From positions 90,020-154,019 of the forward strand of contig NZ_QTPO01000016.1 in the NCBI RefSeq assembly GCF_003853645.1: a stretch of 64,000 nt of DNA, in the 5' to 3' direction. The position numbers and the translations under genes are program-made. The DNA comes from Burkholderia sp. Bp9143. GTDB taxonomy: Bacteria; Pseudomonadota; Gammaproteobacteria; Burkholderiales; Burkholderiaceae. The notes under the pieces are model-generated. The model did no database searches and was not told the origin of the DNA. It saw only the letters and a list, made by a program, of their open reading frames with translations. Numbering within the stretch: the stretch's first letter is position 1; every line of letters begins with the position of its first letter. This document shows, piece after piece, positions 1-8,340 of the stretch.

Positions 1-87
1 GCGCGCGATGCGCGCCGCACGGCCGCACGCCGCCGCTTGCAACCGGCCCGCGTCCAGCCGGCCCGCGTGCGGGTCGGCGAGCGCTGA
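1..87 (+). CDS. C-terminal end of an upstream gene (partial)
   Basis: Frame 1 is open from the window edge to a TGA at 85-87 and encodes 28 Arg/Ala-rich residues. It ends 15 bp before the next gene, whose ribosome-binding site lies in the gap, so the two are probably cotranscribed. GtrA-like proteins often follow glycosyltransferase or sugar-lipid genes, but too little remains here to name the product. Confidence 0.4.
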   Translation, partial: ARDARRTAARRRLQPARVQPARVRVGER

Positions 88-102
88 CCGGCGGAGGCGG
101 CG

Positions 103-486
103 ATGTTCGAACTGCTCTATGCCGAGCGCGTCCGGCTGGCGCGCTTCGGCCTGTCCGGACTCTGCTCGACCGCGCTGCATGTGCTGATCGCGTCCGCGAT
201 GTACGCGCTGATCGACGCGACGCAGGTGATCGCGAACGCCGTCGCGTTCGTCGGCGCGACGGCGTTCTCGTATCTCGCGAATACGCTGTGGAGCTTCTCG
301 TCGACCGTGCATTCGCGCAACCTGCTGCGCTACCTGACCGTCGCGCTGGCCGGCTTCGTCGAGACGATGCTGCTCGCGCGCGCCGCCGAACGGCTCGACG
401 TGCCGCGCGGCTGGGCCATCGTCGCGATCGCGCTGCTGATCCCGCCGACGATGTTCGTGTTGCACCGGTCGTGGACGTATCGGTGA
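103..486 (+). CDS. GtrA-like inner-membrane protein
   Basis: The 127-residue protein has about four hydrophobic segments in a GtrA-like layout, with the helix-3 signature ending in SYLANTLWSFSS and a basic C-terminus (HRSWTYR). The family is implicated in moving lipid-linked sugars across the inner membrane or in polysaccharide synthesis. The length is normal for the family. A GGCGGAGGCGGCG ribosome-binding region precedes the ATG. It probably works with the truncated upstream gene, which lies outside the window; the sugar substrate cannot be inferred. Confidence 0.8.
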   Translation: MFELLYAERVRLARFGLSGLCSTALHVLIASAMYALIDATQVIANAVAFVGATAFSYLANTLWSFSSTVHSRNLLRYLTVALAGFVETMLLARAAERLDVPRGWAIVAIALLIPPTMFVLHRSWTYR

Positions 487-549
487 GGTGTACGGCACCG
501 GCAGTCACACGCTTCCCTTCCACGTCCGATCGGAAACCCGAATCCGGAC

Positions 550-720
550 TCAAGGATCGATCACGGTCGCACACGCATCCGTCGGCGCCGCGGCCACGTG
601 CCCCACGACCGGCACGATCTTGATCCCCGCAGACGCGATACGACACGGTGCTGCAGCCAGGCCGCATCCGCCGAGCACGATACAGCCGGCGACACAAACG
701 GCACGGACGAACCACTTCAT
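550..720 (-). CDS. small lipoprotein (DUF6726-like)
   Basis: A 56-codon reading frame runs leftwards from an ATG at 720, with AGGAGGTGG just upstream. The product begins MKWFVRAVCVAGCIVLGGCG, a lipoprotein signal with lipobox VLGGC (Cys19), and continues with APCR and VVGHVAAAPTDACATVID. This resembles small Burkholderiales lipoproteins called DUF6726 (recognition from memory). The mature peptide of about 38 residues has two further cysteines that could pair in the periplasm. The large palindrome at 791-836 lies 71 bp upstream of the start and may control it. Function is unknown. Confidence 0.7.
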   Translation of the reverse strand: MKWFVRAVCVAGCIVLGGCGLAAAPCRIASAGIKIVPVVGHVAAAPTDACATVIDP

Positions 721-790
721 ATCCACCTCCTGGTAGCAATCGATACATCTTCCGGACAGACCCGACTGACGGAACCTGCCCGCCGTAAGA

Positions 791-836
791 TCATGCTAGC
801 ATACAAACCGTCTAGACGGTTTGTATGCTAGCATGA
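791..836. promoter_or_regulatory. 46-bp perfect palindrome, candidate TetR operator
   Basis: The 46 bases are identical to their reverse complement, centred between 813 and 814. The core, AAACCGTCTAGACGGTTT (805-822), matches 15 of 18 bases of a site at 2318-2335 next to the TetR-family gene. It lies between the minus-strand lipoprotein start (720) and the plus-strand small genes (about 919 onward). No T-run follows, so a terminator is unlikely. I infer an operator for the TetR protein encoded at 2458-3039. Confidence 0.6.
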
Positions 837-1020
837 CTCATCTGTCGAATCCGTCCATGCGACGACCTCTCCCGCTCGTTCGATTGCTCAACGCGTAACG
901 ACCGCGCCGGAGCCCGATGTGCCTGCCGTTGCCTTGGCGTCAACCAACGCTCAAGCGGCGGTCTCCGTCGAGCGAGCGCAGCAGACCCGATTCCCTTCCG
1001 TCACCCATCGAACAGCGATC

Positions 1021-1188
1021 ATGCGCCACCCGACCACACTCACCCCGAGCCCCGGATCTTCAACCATCAAGCTGCTGTTTCTTGCGGCCCCGCTTGTGGC
1101 TGCGCTCGTAAGCGTCCTCATCATCGTGACGGTATTTTCAACCGACGTTCCTTACCTGACGAACGGCTTCCAGAACGGCCCAAAATGA
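1021..1188 (+). CDS. small single-span membrane protein
   Basis: This 55-residue product has one strong transmembrane helix (about residues 16-41) and a short C-terminal tail. Its stop overlaps the start of the next gene as ATGA (1185-1188), which suggests translational coupling. An in-frame GTG at 919 with GGAG 7 bp upstream would add 34 residues; the choice is uncertain, and I take the ATG because it places the helix near the N-terminus. No family is recognised. Confidence 0.45.
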   Translation: MRHPTTLTPSPGSSTIKLLFLAAPLVAALVSVLIIVTVFSTDVPYLTNGFQNGPK

Positions 1189-1661
1189 AAATCTCCTACT
1201 TCATGCCGATCGTGTCGTGCATCGCGGCGATCGGTTTCATGTCGACGGCACATGCCCAGTTTCGCGGCCTCGACGATCTGAATCGATTCGGCGAGAAGCG
1301 CACGCTTTGCCGTCAAGCGCTCAGGTCGTCCGGTGTGGAAGACGACATGGACCAACGTATCCGGGATCTCGTCAGGAAATCGTACGATGGCGCCGGTCGC
1401 AAGCATGGGCCGGCCGGATCGGCCGATGCCAGCACCTATCGCGAGCGGGTCGAAGACGCCGTCAACGATCTCAGGGATCCGGTACTCAAGCAGTTGATCA
1501 ATTACTGCGCAGGAAATTTCACGGTAAGCGAACTCCGTGGCGTCAACGACTTCTATATGAGTCAGGCCGGACAAGCATGGCTTCGCAAAGGTCGAACCAC
1601 GCTCATGCCGGAGATGGACAGAGCGATCTCCAGCATTCAACCCCGGATCAATGAAAACTGA
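1185..1661 (+). CDS. exported DUF2059-like protein
   Basis: The 158-residue protein starts with a Sec signal (MKISYFMPIVSCIAAIGFMS, then an AHA cleavage site near residue 24). Its C-terminal half fits the DUF2059 pattern FTVSEL then DFYMSQAGQAWLRKG, a helical domain of periplasmic proteins of unknown role. Two cysteines (in RTLC and NYCAGN) could form a disulphide. It overlaps the preceding small membrane-protein gene by 4 bp, so the two probably form a unit. No enzymatic motif is visible. Confidence 0.7.
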   Translation: MKISYFMPIVSCIAAIGFMSTAHAQFRGLDDLNRFGEKRTLCRQALRSSGVEDDMDQRIRDLVRKSYDGAGRKHGPAGSADASTYRERVEDAVNDLRDPVLKQLINYCAGNFTVSELRGVNDFYMSQAGQAWLRKGRTTLMPEMDRAISSIQPRINEN

Positions 1662-1865
1662 GGAAGGGTCGTTGAAGGGCGCGCTTCCTATCGGCGGGCA
1701 TCCACGCCCGCACCAGTAGGGCGCATCGAGATGCGGCCCCGCATGCCCACGCGCGAGGTTCCCTTCGGCAGTCGACGCGTGTCTTTTCCTGATGCACGTC
1801 GCTCAATCAATGCAACTCTGGCGGGTTCACTGCGTCGCCTGCAGTCGACGCAATTCCCTGCGCGA

Positions 1866-2084
1866 TCATCGAGACAGGTCCTGGATGTCGGTCTGGAAGC
1901 CCAGCACGAGCGTCAGATAGAAGAGCGCCGCAAAGACACCGGCCATCGTACCGAAAATGTCCCGCGCAAGCGCGCCGCGGATCATGTGAGCCGGAATCCC
2001 GATCGCCAGATAAGCGATCAGGAACACGATCGAAACCATCAGCGGCGGCGGCGTGCCGAGAATCAGATAGGCAATTTCGCGCAT
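1866..2084 (-). CDS. small two-helix membrane protein
   Basis: This encodes 72 residues starting MREIAYLILGTPPP, with two long hydrophobic segments (about 15-35 and 45-63) and the short tail FQTDIQDLSR. A GAGGAG motif lies upstream of the ATG at 2084. The gene overlaps the end of the 57-residue lipoprotein frame, so the two read as one leftward unit divergent from the TetR gene. No family is recognised. The Pro-rich first turn and paired helices suggest an accessory membrane subunit, but this is not established. Confidence 0.5.
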   Translation of the reverse strand: MREIAYLILGTPPPLMVSIVFLIAYLAIGIPAHMIRGALARDIFGTMAGVFAALFYLTLVLGFQTDIQDLSR

Positions 2085-2236
2085 CTTCCGTGCTCCTCGT
2101 CGATTTCGGTTGGCGCATCCCGCGTGTCTCGGCATCGATCCGCCGCTTCGCGGCGAGCGCATGCCGCCAACGTCAGCACCGTGACGCCGGAAAAAATGAA
2201 AGCGCCCAATTTGGGTATGAGCATGTCGGATTCCAT
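2063..2236 (-). CDS. short lipoprotein-like frame, possible efflux-adaptor remnant
   Basis: This frame of 57 codons encodes MESDMLIPKLGAFIFSGVTV followed by LTLAACARREAADR, a lipoprotein signal with lipobox LAAC. Starting at the inner ATG (2224) gives a more typical signal. After about 35 residues the sequence turns Arg/Asp-rich and stops inside the next gene. The N-terminus resembles membrane-fusion subunits of RND pumps, which often sit divergent to TetR regulators with such operators. It could be the stub of a deleted pump gene or a true small lipoprotein. Confidence 0.4.
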   Translation of the reverse strand: MESDMLIPKLGAFIFSGVTVLTLAACARREAADRCRDTRDAPTEIDEEHGRCAKLPI

Positions 2237-2317
2237 GGAAGGCGCTCGACCGGCACCGGCGGTGAAATGGCGAAAGGGTTGACGCGAGGCAAGCGTAGCA
2301 CCGCCACCACCCTATGT

Positions 2318-2335
2318 AAACCGTCTGCCCGGTTT
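2318..2335. promoter_or_regulatory. second TetR-type operator
   Basis: AAACCGTCTGCCCGGTTT is a near-palindrome (AAACCG and CGGTTT arms) sharing 15 of 18 bases with the core of the palindrome at 791-836. It lies between the leftward small genes (start 2236) and the rightward TetR gene (start 2458), the usual place for an autoregulated divergent operator. Two copies 1.5 kb apart suggest one regulator controls both promoter regions. Confidence 0.55.
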
Positions 2336-2457
2336 GTTTTATGACAAGTCATCGCCAAGGTACAATGCCGGGCTTGCGGCCGGGAGTATCATCCCGCGCT
2401 CGCCTCGCCCTACCGCCCCATCACCGCGCGAAAGCGCGACGCCATCGCGACGATCCA

Positions 2458-3039
2458 ATGGACAATCAGACCCGCTCGGAAATTTCCCGCAAGAAGGCCA
2501 TCGATGCAGCACTCGGCATCCTGACACGCGATGGCGTCGGAGGCTTGACGTTCGACGCGCTCTCGCGTGAAAGCGGCATCAGCAAGGGCGGGTTGCTGCA
2601 TCAGTTCCGTACCAAGCAGGGCGTGCTCGAGGCGCTGCTCGAATTCCAGCAGCAGCAATTCGAACAGTTCGGACGCGATTACCTCGTGAAGGAGGGGGCG
2701 TCGAAGGCCGAGCCGACCCTCGCGGCCCAGATCGCGATTTTTCGGGAAGCCATCAATCAACCGAACTCGGTCGCACGCGCGGTACTGGCGGCAATCATCG
2801 AAAGCCCGGAACTGCTCGAGGGCCGAGACAGCACCGATGCCGACAAGCTGAAAACCATGGACAAGGAGTCCGGTGATTTCGAACTCTCGCTGCTGCGTTA
2901 CTTCGCGGCGAGCGGCATTGCGTTCAACGTGCTGCTTGGCCTGACGCCGCTGACCGGCGCGATGCGGAATCGACTATTCGCCCGCCTGCTCGATGAGGAA
3001 AGCTGGCAAGCCAGGACGGTCAAGCCGAAACGGAAGTGA
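2458..3039 (+). CDS. TetR/AcrR-family transcriptional regulator
   Basis: This 193-residue protein has the TetR N-terminal domain: helix 1 RKKAIDAALGILTRDGVGG and the helix-turn-helix LTFDALSRESGISKGGLLHQF (about 28-48), followed by an all-helical ligand-binding domain. The ATG at 2458 is chosen because homologues start just before the first helix; an in-frame ATG at 2341 would add 39 low-complexity residues. It is divergent from two small envelope-protein frames, with an operator-like site between them. The ligand is unknown. It converges with the MFS gene ending at 3080. Confidence 0.85.
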   Translation: MDNQTRSEISRKKAIDAALGILTRDGVGGLTFDALSRESGISKGGLLHQFRTKQGVLEALLEFQQQQFEQFGRDYLVKEGASKAEPTLAAQIAIFREAINQPNSVARAVLAAIIESPELLEGRDSTDADKLKTMDKESGDFELSLLRYFAASGIAFNVLLGLTPLTGAMRNRLFARLLDEESWQARTVKPKRK

Positions 3040-3079
3040 TCGGTTGATCCGTCGCCGCCAACGCGTTTGGGCGAATGCG

Positions 3080-4519
3080 TCAACGGTTCAATTCCTCGAG
3101 CCGCAAGCCGTTGGTCCTCGGCCCGAAGAAACCGATCGATACCGCGACCGCCAGCATGCACGCCGTGATGCCGGCAAATACCCCGGGCAACCCGAAATCC
3201 CGGAGCAGGAACGCGATCGAAAAGCCCGACATCATCGCGCCGACCCGGCTGGCCGAGTACACGATGCCGTTGGCCCGGCACCGCACCGCCGTCGGGAACA
3301 GCTCGGCCTGGTACGCGTGGTAGCAGACCGAGATGATCTGGCCGGCGAAGCTGATCAGCACGCCGAGCAGGATGAGCGGCACCACCGCCTTGACCTGCGC
3401 GAACGCCGTCCCGCACACGATCACGACCAGCGCGCCGCCGACGATCAGGTGCTTGCGCTGGATCCTGTCGGCGACGGCCATCGCCAGCAGCGGCCCGAGC
3501 GGCAACGCGAACGCGATGATGAACGAATACAGCAGGCTCTTCGTGACCGTGATGCCCTGGCTGATCAACAGCGTCGGCACCCAGTTCGCAAAACCGTAGT
3601 AACCGATCGCCTGGCAGAAGTTGAAGACGATCAGCATCACGAGACGCGATCGATACGGCGGCTGCCACAACGCCGCGAGCGACGCGCGTCGATGCCGCGG
3701 CTGCTCGACGACCGGCGACGGCGGCGGCAGCGAGTGCCCCGCCTGACGTTCGACGATCGCCTCGATGTTCCGCACGATCGCGTCGCCCTTGTCGACCTGT
3801 CCGTGCATCGCGAGCCAGCGCGGACTCTCCGGCACGCCGCGCCGGATGAACCACACCAGCAGCGCGCCGAGCGCGCCCGCGAGCACCACGACGCGCCATC
3901 CGTCGATACCGAGCACCGTGGTCGGCACGAGCCAGTACGACAGGATCGCGGCGACCGGCGCCGCCGCGAACATCACGCTCTGGTTGAACGCCATCGCACG
4001 GCCGCGCATCTGCTGCGGGACGAGCTCCGTCACGTAGCTGTCGATCGTGATGATCTCGACCCCGACGCCGATCCCGGTGATGAAGCGCCAGAGGATCATG
4101 CCTTCGGCGGTCGTCTGGCATGCCATGATCACCGACCCGATCGAATACCAGAGCAGCGATATCGTGAACACCGCGCGCCGGCCGTAGCGATCGGGCATCC
4201 AGCCCAGCCCGAACGTCCCGACGAACAGGCCCGCAAACGTCGCGGCGATGAAGCCGGCGATCCCGGTGAAGCCGAAGAACGCGTGCGTGGTCGTTTGCAG
4301 CACCCCGCTCTTCGCCATGCCCGGCGCGATATAGCCGGTGAAGATCAGGTCGTAGACCTCGAAAAAACCGCCCAGCGAAATCAGCAGCACCAGCATCCAC
4401 AGATGGCGGGTGATCGGCAGACGATCCATGCGCGCGGCGATCGCGGCGCCCGGCGTGACGTCGACATCGATGAAGGGCGAATCGTGCGGACGGGAATCCG
4501 CGGTGACGGTGGGTTGCAT
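3080..4519 (-). CDS. MFS metabolite:proton symporter
   Basis: This 479-residue protein has about 12 transmembrane segments and sugar-porter-type motifs: DRYGRR after helix 2-3, RFITGIGVGVE in helix 4 and PESPRW before the central loop. It resembles MFS importers of aromatic or organic acids. The ATG at 4519 follows a GGAG. It lies 160 bp downstream of a CoA-transferase gene on the same strand, after an HMG-CoA-lyase-like gene, so it probably imports the acid those enzymes break down. Substrate is an inference from context. Confidence 0.85.
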   Translation of the reverse strand: MQPTVTADSRPHDSPFIDVDVTPGAAIAARMDRLPITRHLWMLVLLISLGGFFEVYDLIFTGYIAPGMAKSGVLQTTTHAFFGFTGIAGFIAATFAGLFVGTFGLGWMPDRYGRRAVFTISLLWYSIGSVIMACQTTAEGMILWRFITGIGVGVEIITIDSYVTELVPQQMRGRAMAFNQSVMFAAAPVAAILSYWLVPTTVLGIDGWRVVVLAGALGALLVWFIRRGVPESPRWLAMHGQVDKGDAIVRNIEAIVERQAGHSLPPPSPVVEQPRHRRASLAALWQPPYRSRLVMLIVFNFCQAIGYYGFANWVPTLLISQGITVTKSLLYSFIIAFALPLGPLLAMAVADRIQRKHLIVGGALVVIVCGTAFAQVKAVVPLILLGVLISFAGQIISVCYHAYQAELFPTAVRCRANGIVYSASRVGAMMSGFSIAFLLRDFGLPGVFAGITACMLAVAVSIGFFGPRTNGLRLEELNR

Positions 4520-4679
4520 GCATGTCTCCTGAATACGGCGAATGTCGGCGGCCTTGTTGTTGGATCGTGGTCCGCCTGCCGGTGTTGCGCGCCGCGCACG
4601 TCATGCACGGCGCGCGGTTCTCGACGATTGTTTGCTGCAGCACCTCGACCAACCGCATCGCGGCCGAGGCGCTGGCGGG

Positions 4680-5831
4680 TCATGCGGCCGCGCGGCCGGT
4701 CAGCCGTGAAAGAATCTCGTGCGTGTGTTCGCCGACCCGGGCCAACGCCTGCCGGACACCCGGCCGGCGACCGCCCATCGTCAGCGGCAACAGGACGACG
4801 TCGGTCGTCGTGCCGTCATCGGTCTCCATCGGCACGAGACCGCCGCTGGCCTTGAGATGCGGATCGTCGAGCAGTTGCTCCGGGCGCACGATCGGTGCGT
4901 ACGGAATGCCCGCGGCCTCGAGCTTCGGCATCAGTTCGTCGATGCGGTGGTCCTTCAGGATGTCGCCGAGGACATCGAGCAACGCCGGCCGGACCGCCAC
5001 ACGCAATGCGTTGCTCGCGAAGCGCGGCTCGGCGGGCAGGTCCGGGCGGCCGAGCACGTCGCACAGCGTGGCGAACTGCTTGTCGCTGACCGCGCCGATG
5101 AACAGCTGTTCGTTGCCGGCAAGCATGAACACGTCGTACACGCTCCAAGCGGACACGCGCGCGGGCATCGGCGGCGGCGCTTCATGCGTCATCGCATACT
5201 GCTGCATGTGCTGCGCGGAGAGGAACACGCAGTTCTCGAAGAGTGCGCTTTGCACTTCCTGGCCGCGTCCGGTGACATCCCGTTCGCGCAACGCGGCGAG
5301 CACGCCGATCGCGCCGAACATGCCGCCCATGATGTCGTTGACCGACGTTCCCGCGCGCAACGGCCGACCCACCGGCCCCGTCATGTACGACAGCCCGCCC
5401 ATCATCTGCACGACTTCGTCGAGCGCGAGACGCTTCTCATACGGACCGGGCAGGAAGCCCTTGTGCGACACGTAGACGAGCCGTGGGAATGCCTTCGAAA
5501 GCGTGTCGTAGTCCAGACCGAGCTTCGTCATCAGGCCCGGGCGGAAATTCTCGAGCATCACGTCGCAGGTGCCGATCAGTTCGACCGCGGCATCCCTGCC
5601 CTCCGGCGTGTTGATGTCGAGCACGACGCTCTTCTTGTTGCGGTTGAAGGTCCGGAAGAAGCCGATGCCGAGGCCCGGCAGCCTGCGCGTCTTGTCGCCG
5701 CCGGGCGGCTCGATCTTGATGACCTCCGCGCCGAGATCCGCGAGGATCATCCCGCACGTCGGCCCCATGACCATGTGCGTGAACTCGATCACGCGCACGC
5801 CGTCGAGCGGGAGTCTTGCGTTGGTTTCCAT
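4680..5831 (-). CDS. CaiB/BaiF-family CoA-transferase
   Basis: The 383-residue protein is a class III CoA-transferase, normal in length. It begins LDGVRVIEFTHMVMGPTCG and has the family blocks LADLGAEVIKIEPPGGDK, VVLDINTPEG and ENFRPGLMTKLGLDY. An Asp in SVNDIMGGMFGA is the expected catalytic aspartate that forms the acyl anhydride. The start at 5831 has GAGG about 8 bp upstream and lies 7 bp from the lyase gene, so the two are cotranscribed. It probably activates a carboxylic acid to its CoA ester for that lyase. Confidence 0.88.
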   Translation of the reverse strand: METNARLPLDGVRVIEFTHMVMGPTCGMILADLGAEVIKIEPPGGDKTRRLPGLGIGFFRTFNRNKKSVVLDINTPEGRDAAVELIGTCDVMLENFRPGLMTKLGLDYDTLSKAFPRLVYVSHKGFLPGPYEKRLALDEVVQMMGGLSYMTGPVGRPLRAGTSVNDIMGGMFGAIGVLAALRERDVTGRGQEVQSALFENCVFLSAQHMQQYAMTHEAPPPMPARVSAWSVYDVFMLAGNEQLFIGAVSDKQFATLCDVLGRPDLPAEPRFASNALRVAVRPALLDVLGDILKDHRIDELMPKLEAAGIPYAPIVRPEQLLDDPHLKASGGLVPMETDDGTTTDVVLLPLTMGGRRPGVRQALARVGEHTHEILSRLTGRAAA

Positions 5832-5838
5832 GATGTCC

Positions 5839-6780
5839 TCAGGCAGTGCGCGCAGTCGACGCGCGATGTGTTTTCGGCAAGCCGGCGCGCCATAGCGCGC
5901 CGTGCAACGTTTCGCCGTCGAGCCAGCGCGCGACCTTGGCGCGCAGCGCCAGCAGCGCCGGCAGGTCGATGCCCGTGTCGATGCCCATGTCGGCGAGCAT
6001 GAACGCCAGGTCCTCGCTCGACGCATTGCCGCTGGCACCCGGCGCATGCGGACACCCGCCGATGCCGGCGAGTGTCGCGTCGAAACGCGCGACGCCGGTT
6101 TCCAGCGCGGCATAGACATTGGCGAGCGCGAGGCCGCGCGTGTCGTGAAAGTGGCCGCAATGGAACCGGTCGCCGGCAATGCGGCGGGCGCGCTCGAACA
6201 GATCGCGCACGGCCGCCGGCCCAGCGTAGCCGACCGTGTCGGCGATGCTGACGCGATCCGCCCCCGCGTCGAGCAACGCCTGCATGCAACGCAGGACTTC
6301 GTCCGGTTCAACGCGCCCCTGGATCGTGCAGCCGAACGCCGTGCCGATGCCGCCTTCGATCAGCGTCGCCGACCCGGCGGCATCGCGCTCCGCACGGATG
6401 CGCGCGACTTCGGCGACCACTTCGTCGGGCGTCTTGCGCAGGTTCGCGAGGCTGTGTTCGCGGCTCGCGGACAACGGCACGAGCAGCAGGTCGGCGCCGG
6501 TCTCGATGGCGCGCTGCGCACCTTTCAGGTTCGGCACCAGCACCGACACGGTGAGGCCCGGCAGCGTTTTCGCGTAGGCGACGAGTTCGGCCGTATCCGC
6601 CAGTTGCGGCAGAAGCCGCGCCGGCACGAAGGAACCGACTTCGATCTCGCGCTGGCCGGCCGCGTACGCGTCGGCGATCCATTCGATCTTGCGCGCGGTC
6701 GGCAGGATGGCCTCGATGCTCTGCAGGCCGTCACGCAATCCAACCTCGCGAATCACGACATGGGTGGGAAAAGAAGGCAT
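5839..6780 (-). CDS. mvaB: hydroxymethylglutaryl-CoA lyase-like enzyme
   Basis: The 313-residue TIM-barrel protein has the HMGL signatures: EVGLRDGLQ near the N-terminus (metal-binding Asp and catalytic Arg), CGHFHDTRGLA with the metal-binding His pair, and the flexible loop GGCPHAPGASGN with the catalytic Cys. These enzymes cleave 3-hydroxy-3-methylglutaryl-CoA to acetoacetate and acetyl-CoA. Being coupled to a CoA-transferase and an importer rather than to leucine-degradation genes, it may act on an imported hydroxy-dicarboxylate such as hydroxymethylglutarate or citramalate. The symbol follows the family, not a proven substrate. Confidence 0.82.
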   Translation of the reverse strand: MPSFPTHVVIREVGLRDGLQSIEAILPTARKIEWIADAYAAGQREIEVGSFVPARLLPQLADTAELVAYAKTLPGLTVSVLVPNLKGAQRAIETGADLLLVPLSASREHSLANLRKTPDEVVAEVARIRAERDAAGSATLIEGGIGTAFGCTIQGRVEPDEVLRCMQALLDAGADRVSIADTVGYAGPAAVRDLFERARRIAGDRFHCGHFHDTRGLALANVYAALETGVARFDATLAGIGGCPHAPGASGNASSEDLAFMLADMGIDTGIDLPALLALRAKVARWLDGETLHGALWRAGLPKTHRASTARTA

Positions 6781-7092
6781 GGGGTTGCTGTCTCCGCAAT
6801 CTGGGGCCGGTCATTGCGCGCCGGCGATAGCCCTACTTTAGAGATTCCCGAAAAAACGTAAAGAATCGATTTGGAACCGAAAACGTTCCGAAACGGAATC
6901 CCAGGAATCGGGCGGCCGCCGCATCGCGGCGGGGCCGGCCATCGCCATGCAGGCATGTCGACAGGCACGTCCGCGGCGCGCCGCACCCGCGTCGTCGTGG
7001 TAACTTCTGACATTCCCGGAAGACCCGGAAACCTGCCGAATCGAGCCGAAACCTTCCGGCCCGGAACGTTTCGACACGCGGAGACTGCACCG
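6781..7092. promoter_or_regulatory. divergent lyase/LysR control region
   Basis: The gap between the two divergent starts holds several GGAAC/GTTCC-type arms. One is GGAACCGAAAACGTTCC (6871-6887), a dyad of 5-bp arms; others lie near 7015-7075 (CCGGAA, CCGAAACC and GGAACGTTTC). Repeated half-sites in a LysR divergent region are expected for regulator binding. Promoter boxes were not assigned. Confidence 0.45.
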
Positions 7093-8010
7093 ATGCGCGA
7101 CATCGACCTCAAGACACTGCGGCTGTTCGTGGCCGTGTGCGACCACGGCAACATCGCGCGTGCCGCGAAGGAAGCGCACATCGAGCCTTCGGCGATCAGC
7201 AAGCGCATCGCGCAGCTCGAGAGCGATCTCGGCGTGCCGGCGCTGACGCGGTCGCGACGCGGCGTCACGCCGACGCCTGCCGGCATCGCGCTGCTCGAGC
7301 ATGCGCGCAGCATGCTGTTCACGATGGACCGGATCGCGGCCGACGTCACCGCGATCGGCGACGGGCTGCAAGGGCGCGTGAGCATCTGCGCGTCGGCGTC
7401 GGCGATCGCGGAAGTGTTGCTGGACGACATCGCGTCGTTCATGCGCGATCCCGCCAACCGGAACATCAAGGTCGACGTGGAAGAGCGGCTGTCGCGCGAC
7501 CTCGTCCGGCAGGTGCGGGAAGGGGCATCCGCGGTCGGCGTGTGCTGGGACAACGTCGACTTGCAAGGGCTGCAGGCGCGTTCATATCGTCATGACCGGC
7601 TGGCGCTCGCCGTGCATCCCGAGCATCCGCTGGCTGGCCGTCAATCGGTCGGCTTCGACGACACGCTCGAATTCGAACATGTCGGCCTGCCGCCGGCCAC
7701 GGCCGTTCACACGATGCTCAAGCGGGCGGCCGCGGACCGAGGCCGGACCGTGTCATACCGCGTGATCGTGTCGAGTTTCGACGCGGCGTTCCGCGTCGTG
7801 GCCGCCGGCCTGGGGATCAGCGTGATTCCGGTCGAAGTCGCGGCGGCTTACCGGCAGTCGCTCGGCGTGCAGGTGATCCCGCTCACCGATGCATGGGCGC
7901 GGCGTCGTTTCATCGTGTGTTTCCAGCGCTTCGATACGCTGCAGCCCGCCGCGCAGCGGATGGTCGACCATCTCGCGAGTCGCGCGGCGCGGGACGACCA
8001 CGGCCAGTAG
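7093..8010 (+). CDS. LysR-family regulator of the lyase operon
   Basis: This 305-residue protein has the LysR winged helix at residues 1-65 (LKTLRLFVAVCDHGNIARAA, then SAISKRIAQLESDLG) and a substrate-binding domain to about residue 295. The ATG at 7093 is chosen because it places the helix-turn-helix at the usual distance; an upstream extension to 6871 would be spurious. It is divergent from the HMG-CoA-lyase-like gene, the classic arrangement for control of that operon by its substrate or an intermediate. Confidence 0.88.
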   Translation: MRDIDLKTLRLFVAVCDHGNIARAAKEAHIEPSAISKRIAQLESDLGVPALTRSRRGVTPTPAGIALLEHARSMLFTMDRIAADVTAIGDGLQGRVSICASASAIAEVLLDDIASFMRDPANRNIKVDVEERLSRDLVRQVREGASAVGVCWDNVDLQGLQARSYRHDRLALAVHPEHPLAGRQSVGFDDTLEFEHVGLPPATAVHTMLKRAAADRGRTVSYRVIVSSFDAAFRVVAAGLGISVIPVEVAAAYRQSLGVQVIPLTDAWARRRFIVCFQRFDTLQPAAQRMVDHLASRAARDDHGQ

Positions 8011-8340
8011 CGAATTCCGGCTCGTCGGCATGCGCGGCAGTACCCATTGAACCGGACGGGCGACAACCTGAGCATTCACCGATTCGTCACGGAACCATCG
8101 CACTCGAGACGAGCGGTGCCTGCTAGCATGCCGTGTGGCCTGTCCGAATCGCGACGACGGCTGTAAAGATGTCGCGCGGCGTGGTGGTGTTCGGCCGGCC
8201 GCCTCCGTGCTGGTCACGCCGGCGCGCTTCGACGCGGACGCTTCCCGCAGCACGAATCGTGCTGTGCCCGCATTCGACTTCCATCCGACGGCCGGCCGCG
8301 CCGCATGCTGTTGCGCGCGCCGCCGGCACGAGATTCGTCC
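8011..8340. other. non-coding gap
   Basis: No supportable gene is seen on either strand. The sequence stays GC-rich and should contain the promoter of the esterase gene. No confident promoter, repeat or RNA was recognised. Confidence 0.5.

Noticed and set aside
2898..4855. Long open frames on both strands opposite the MFS gene.
   Set aside because: They are antisense or out-of-frame shadows in GC-rich DNA, with Arg/Ala/His-rich translations and no family signal.
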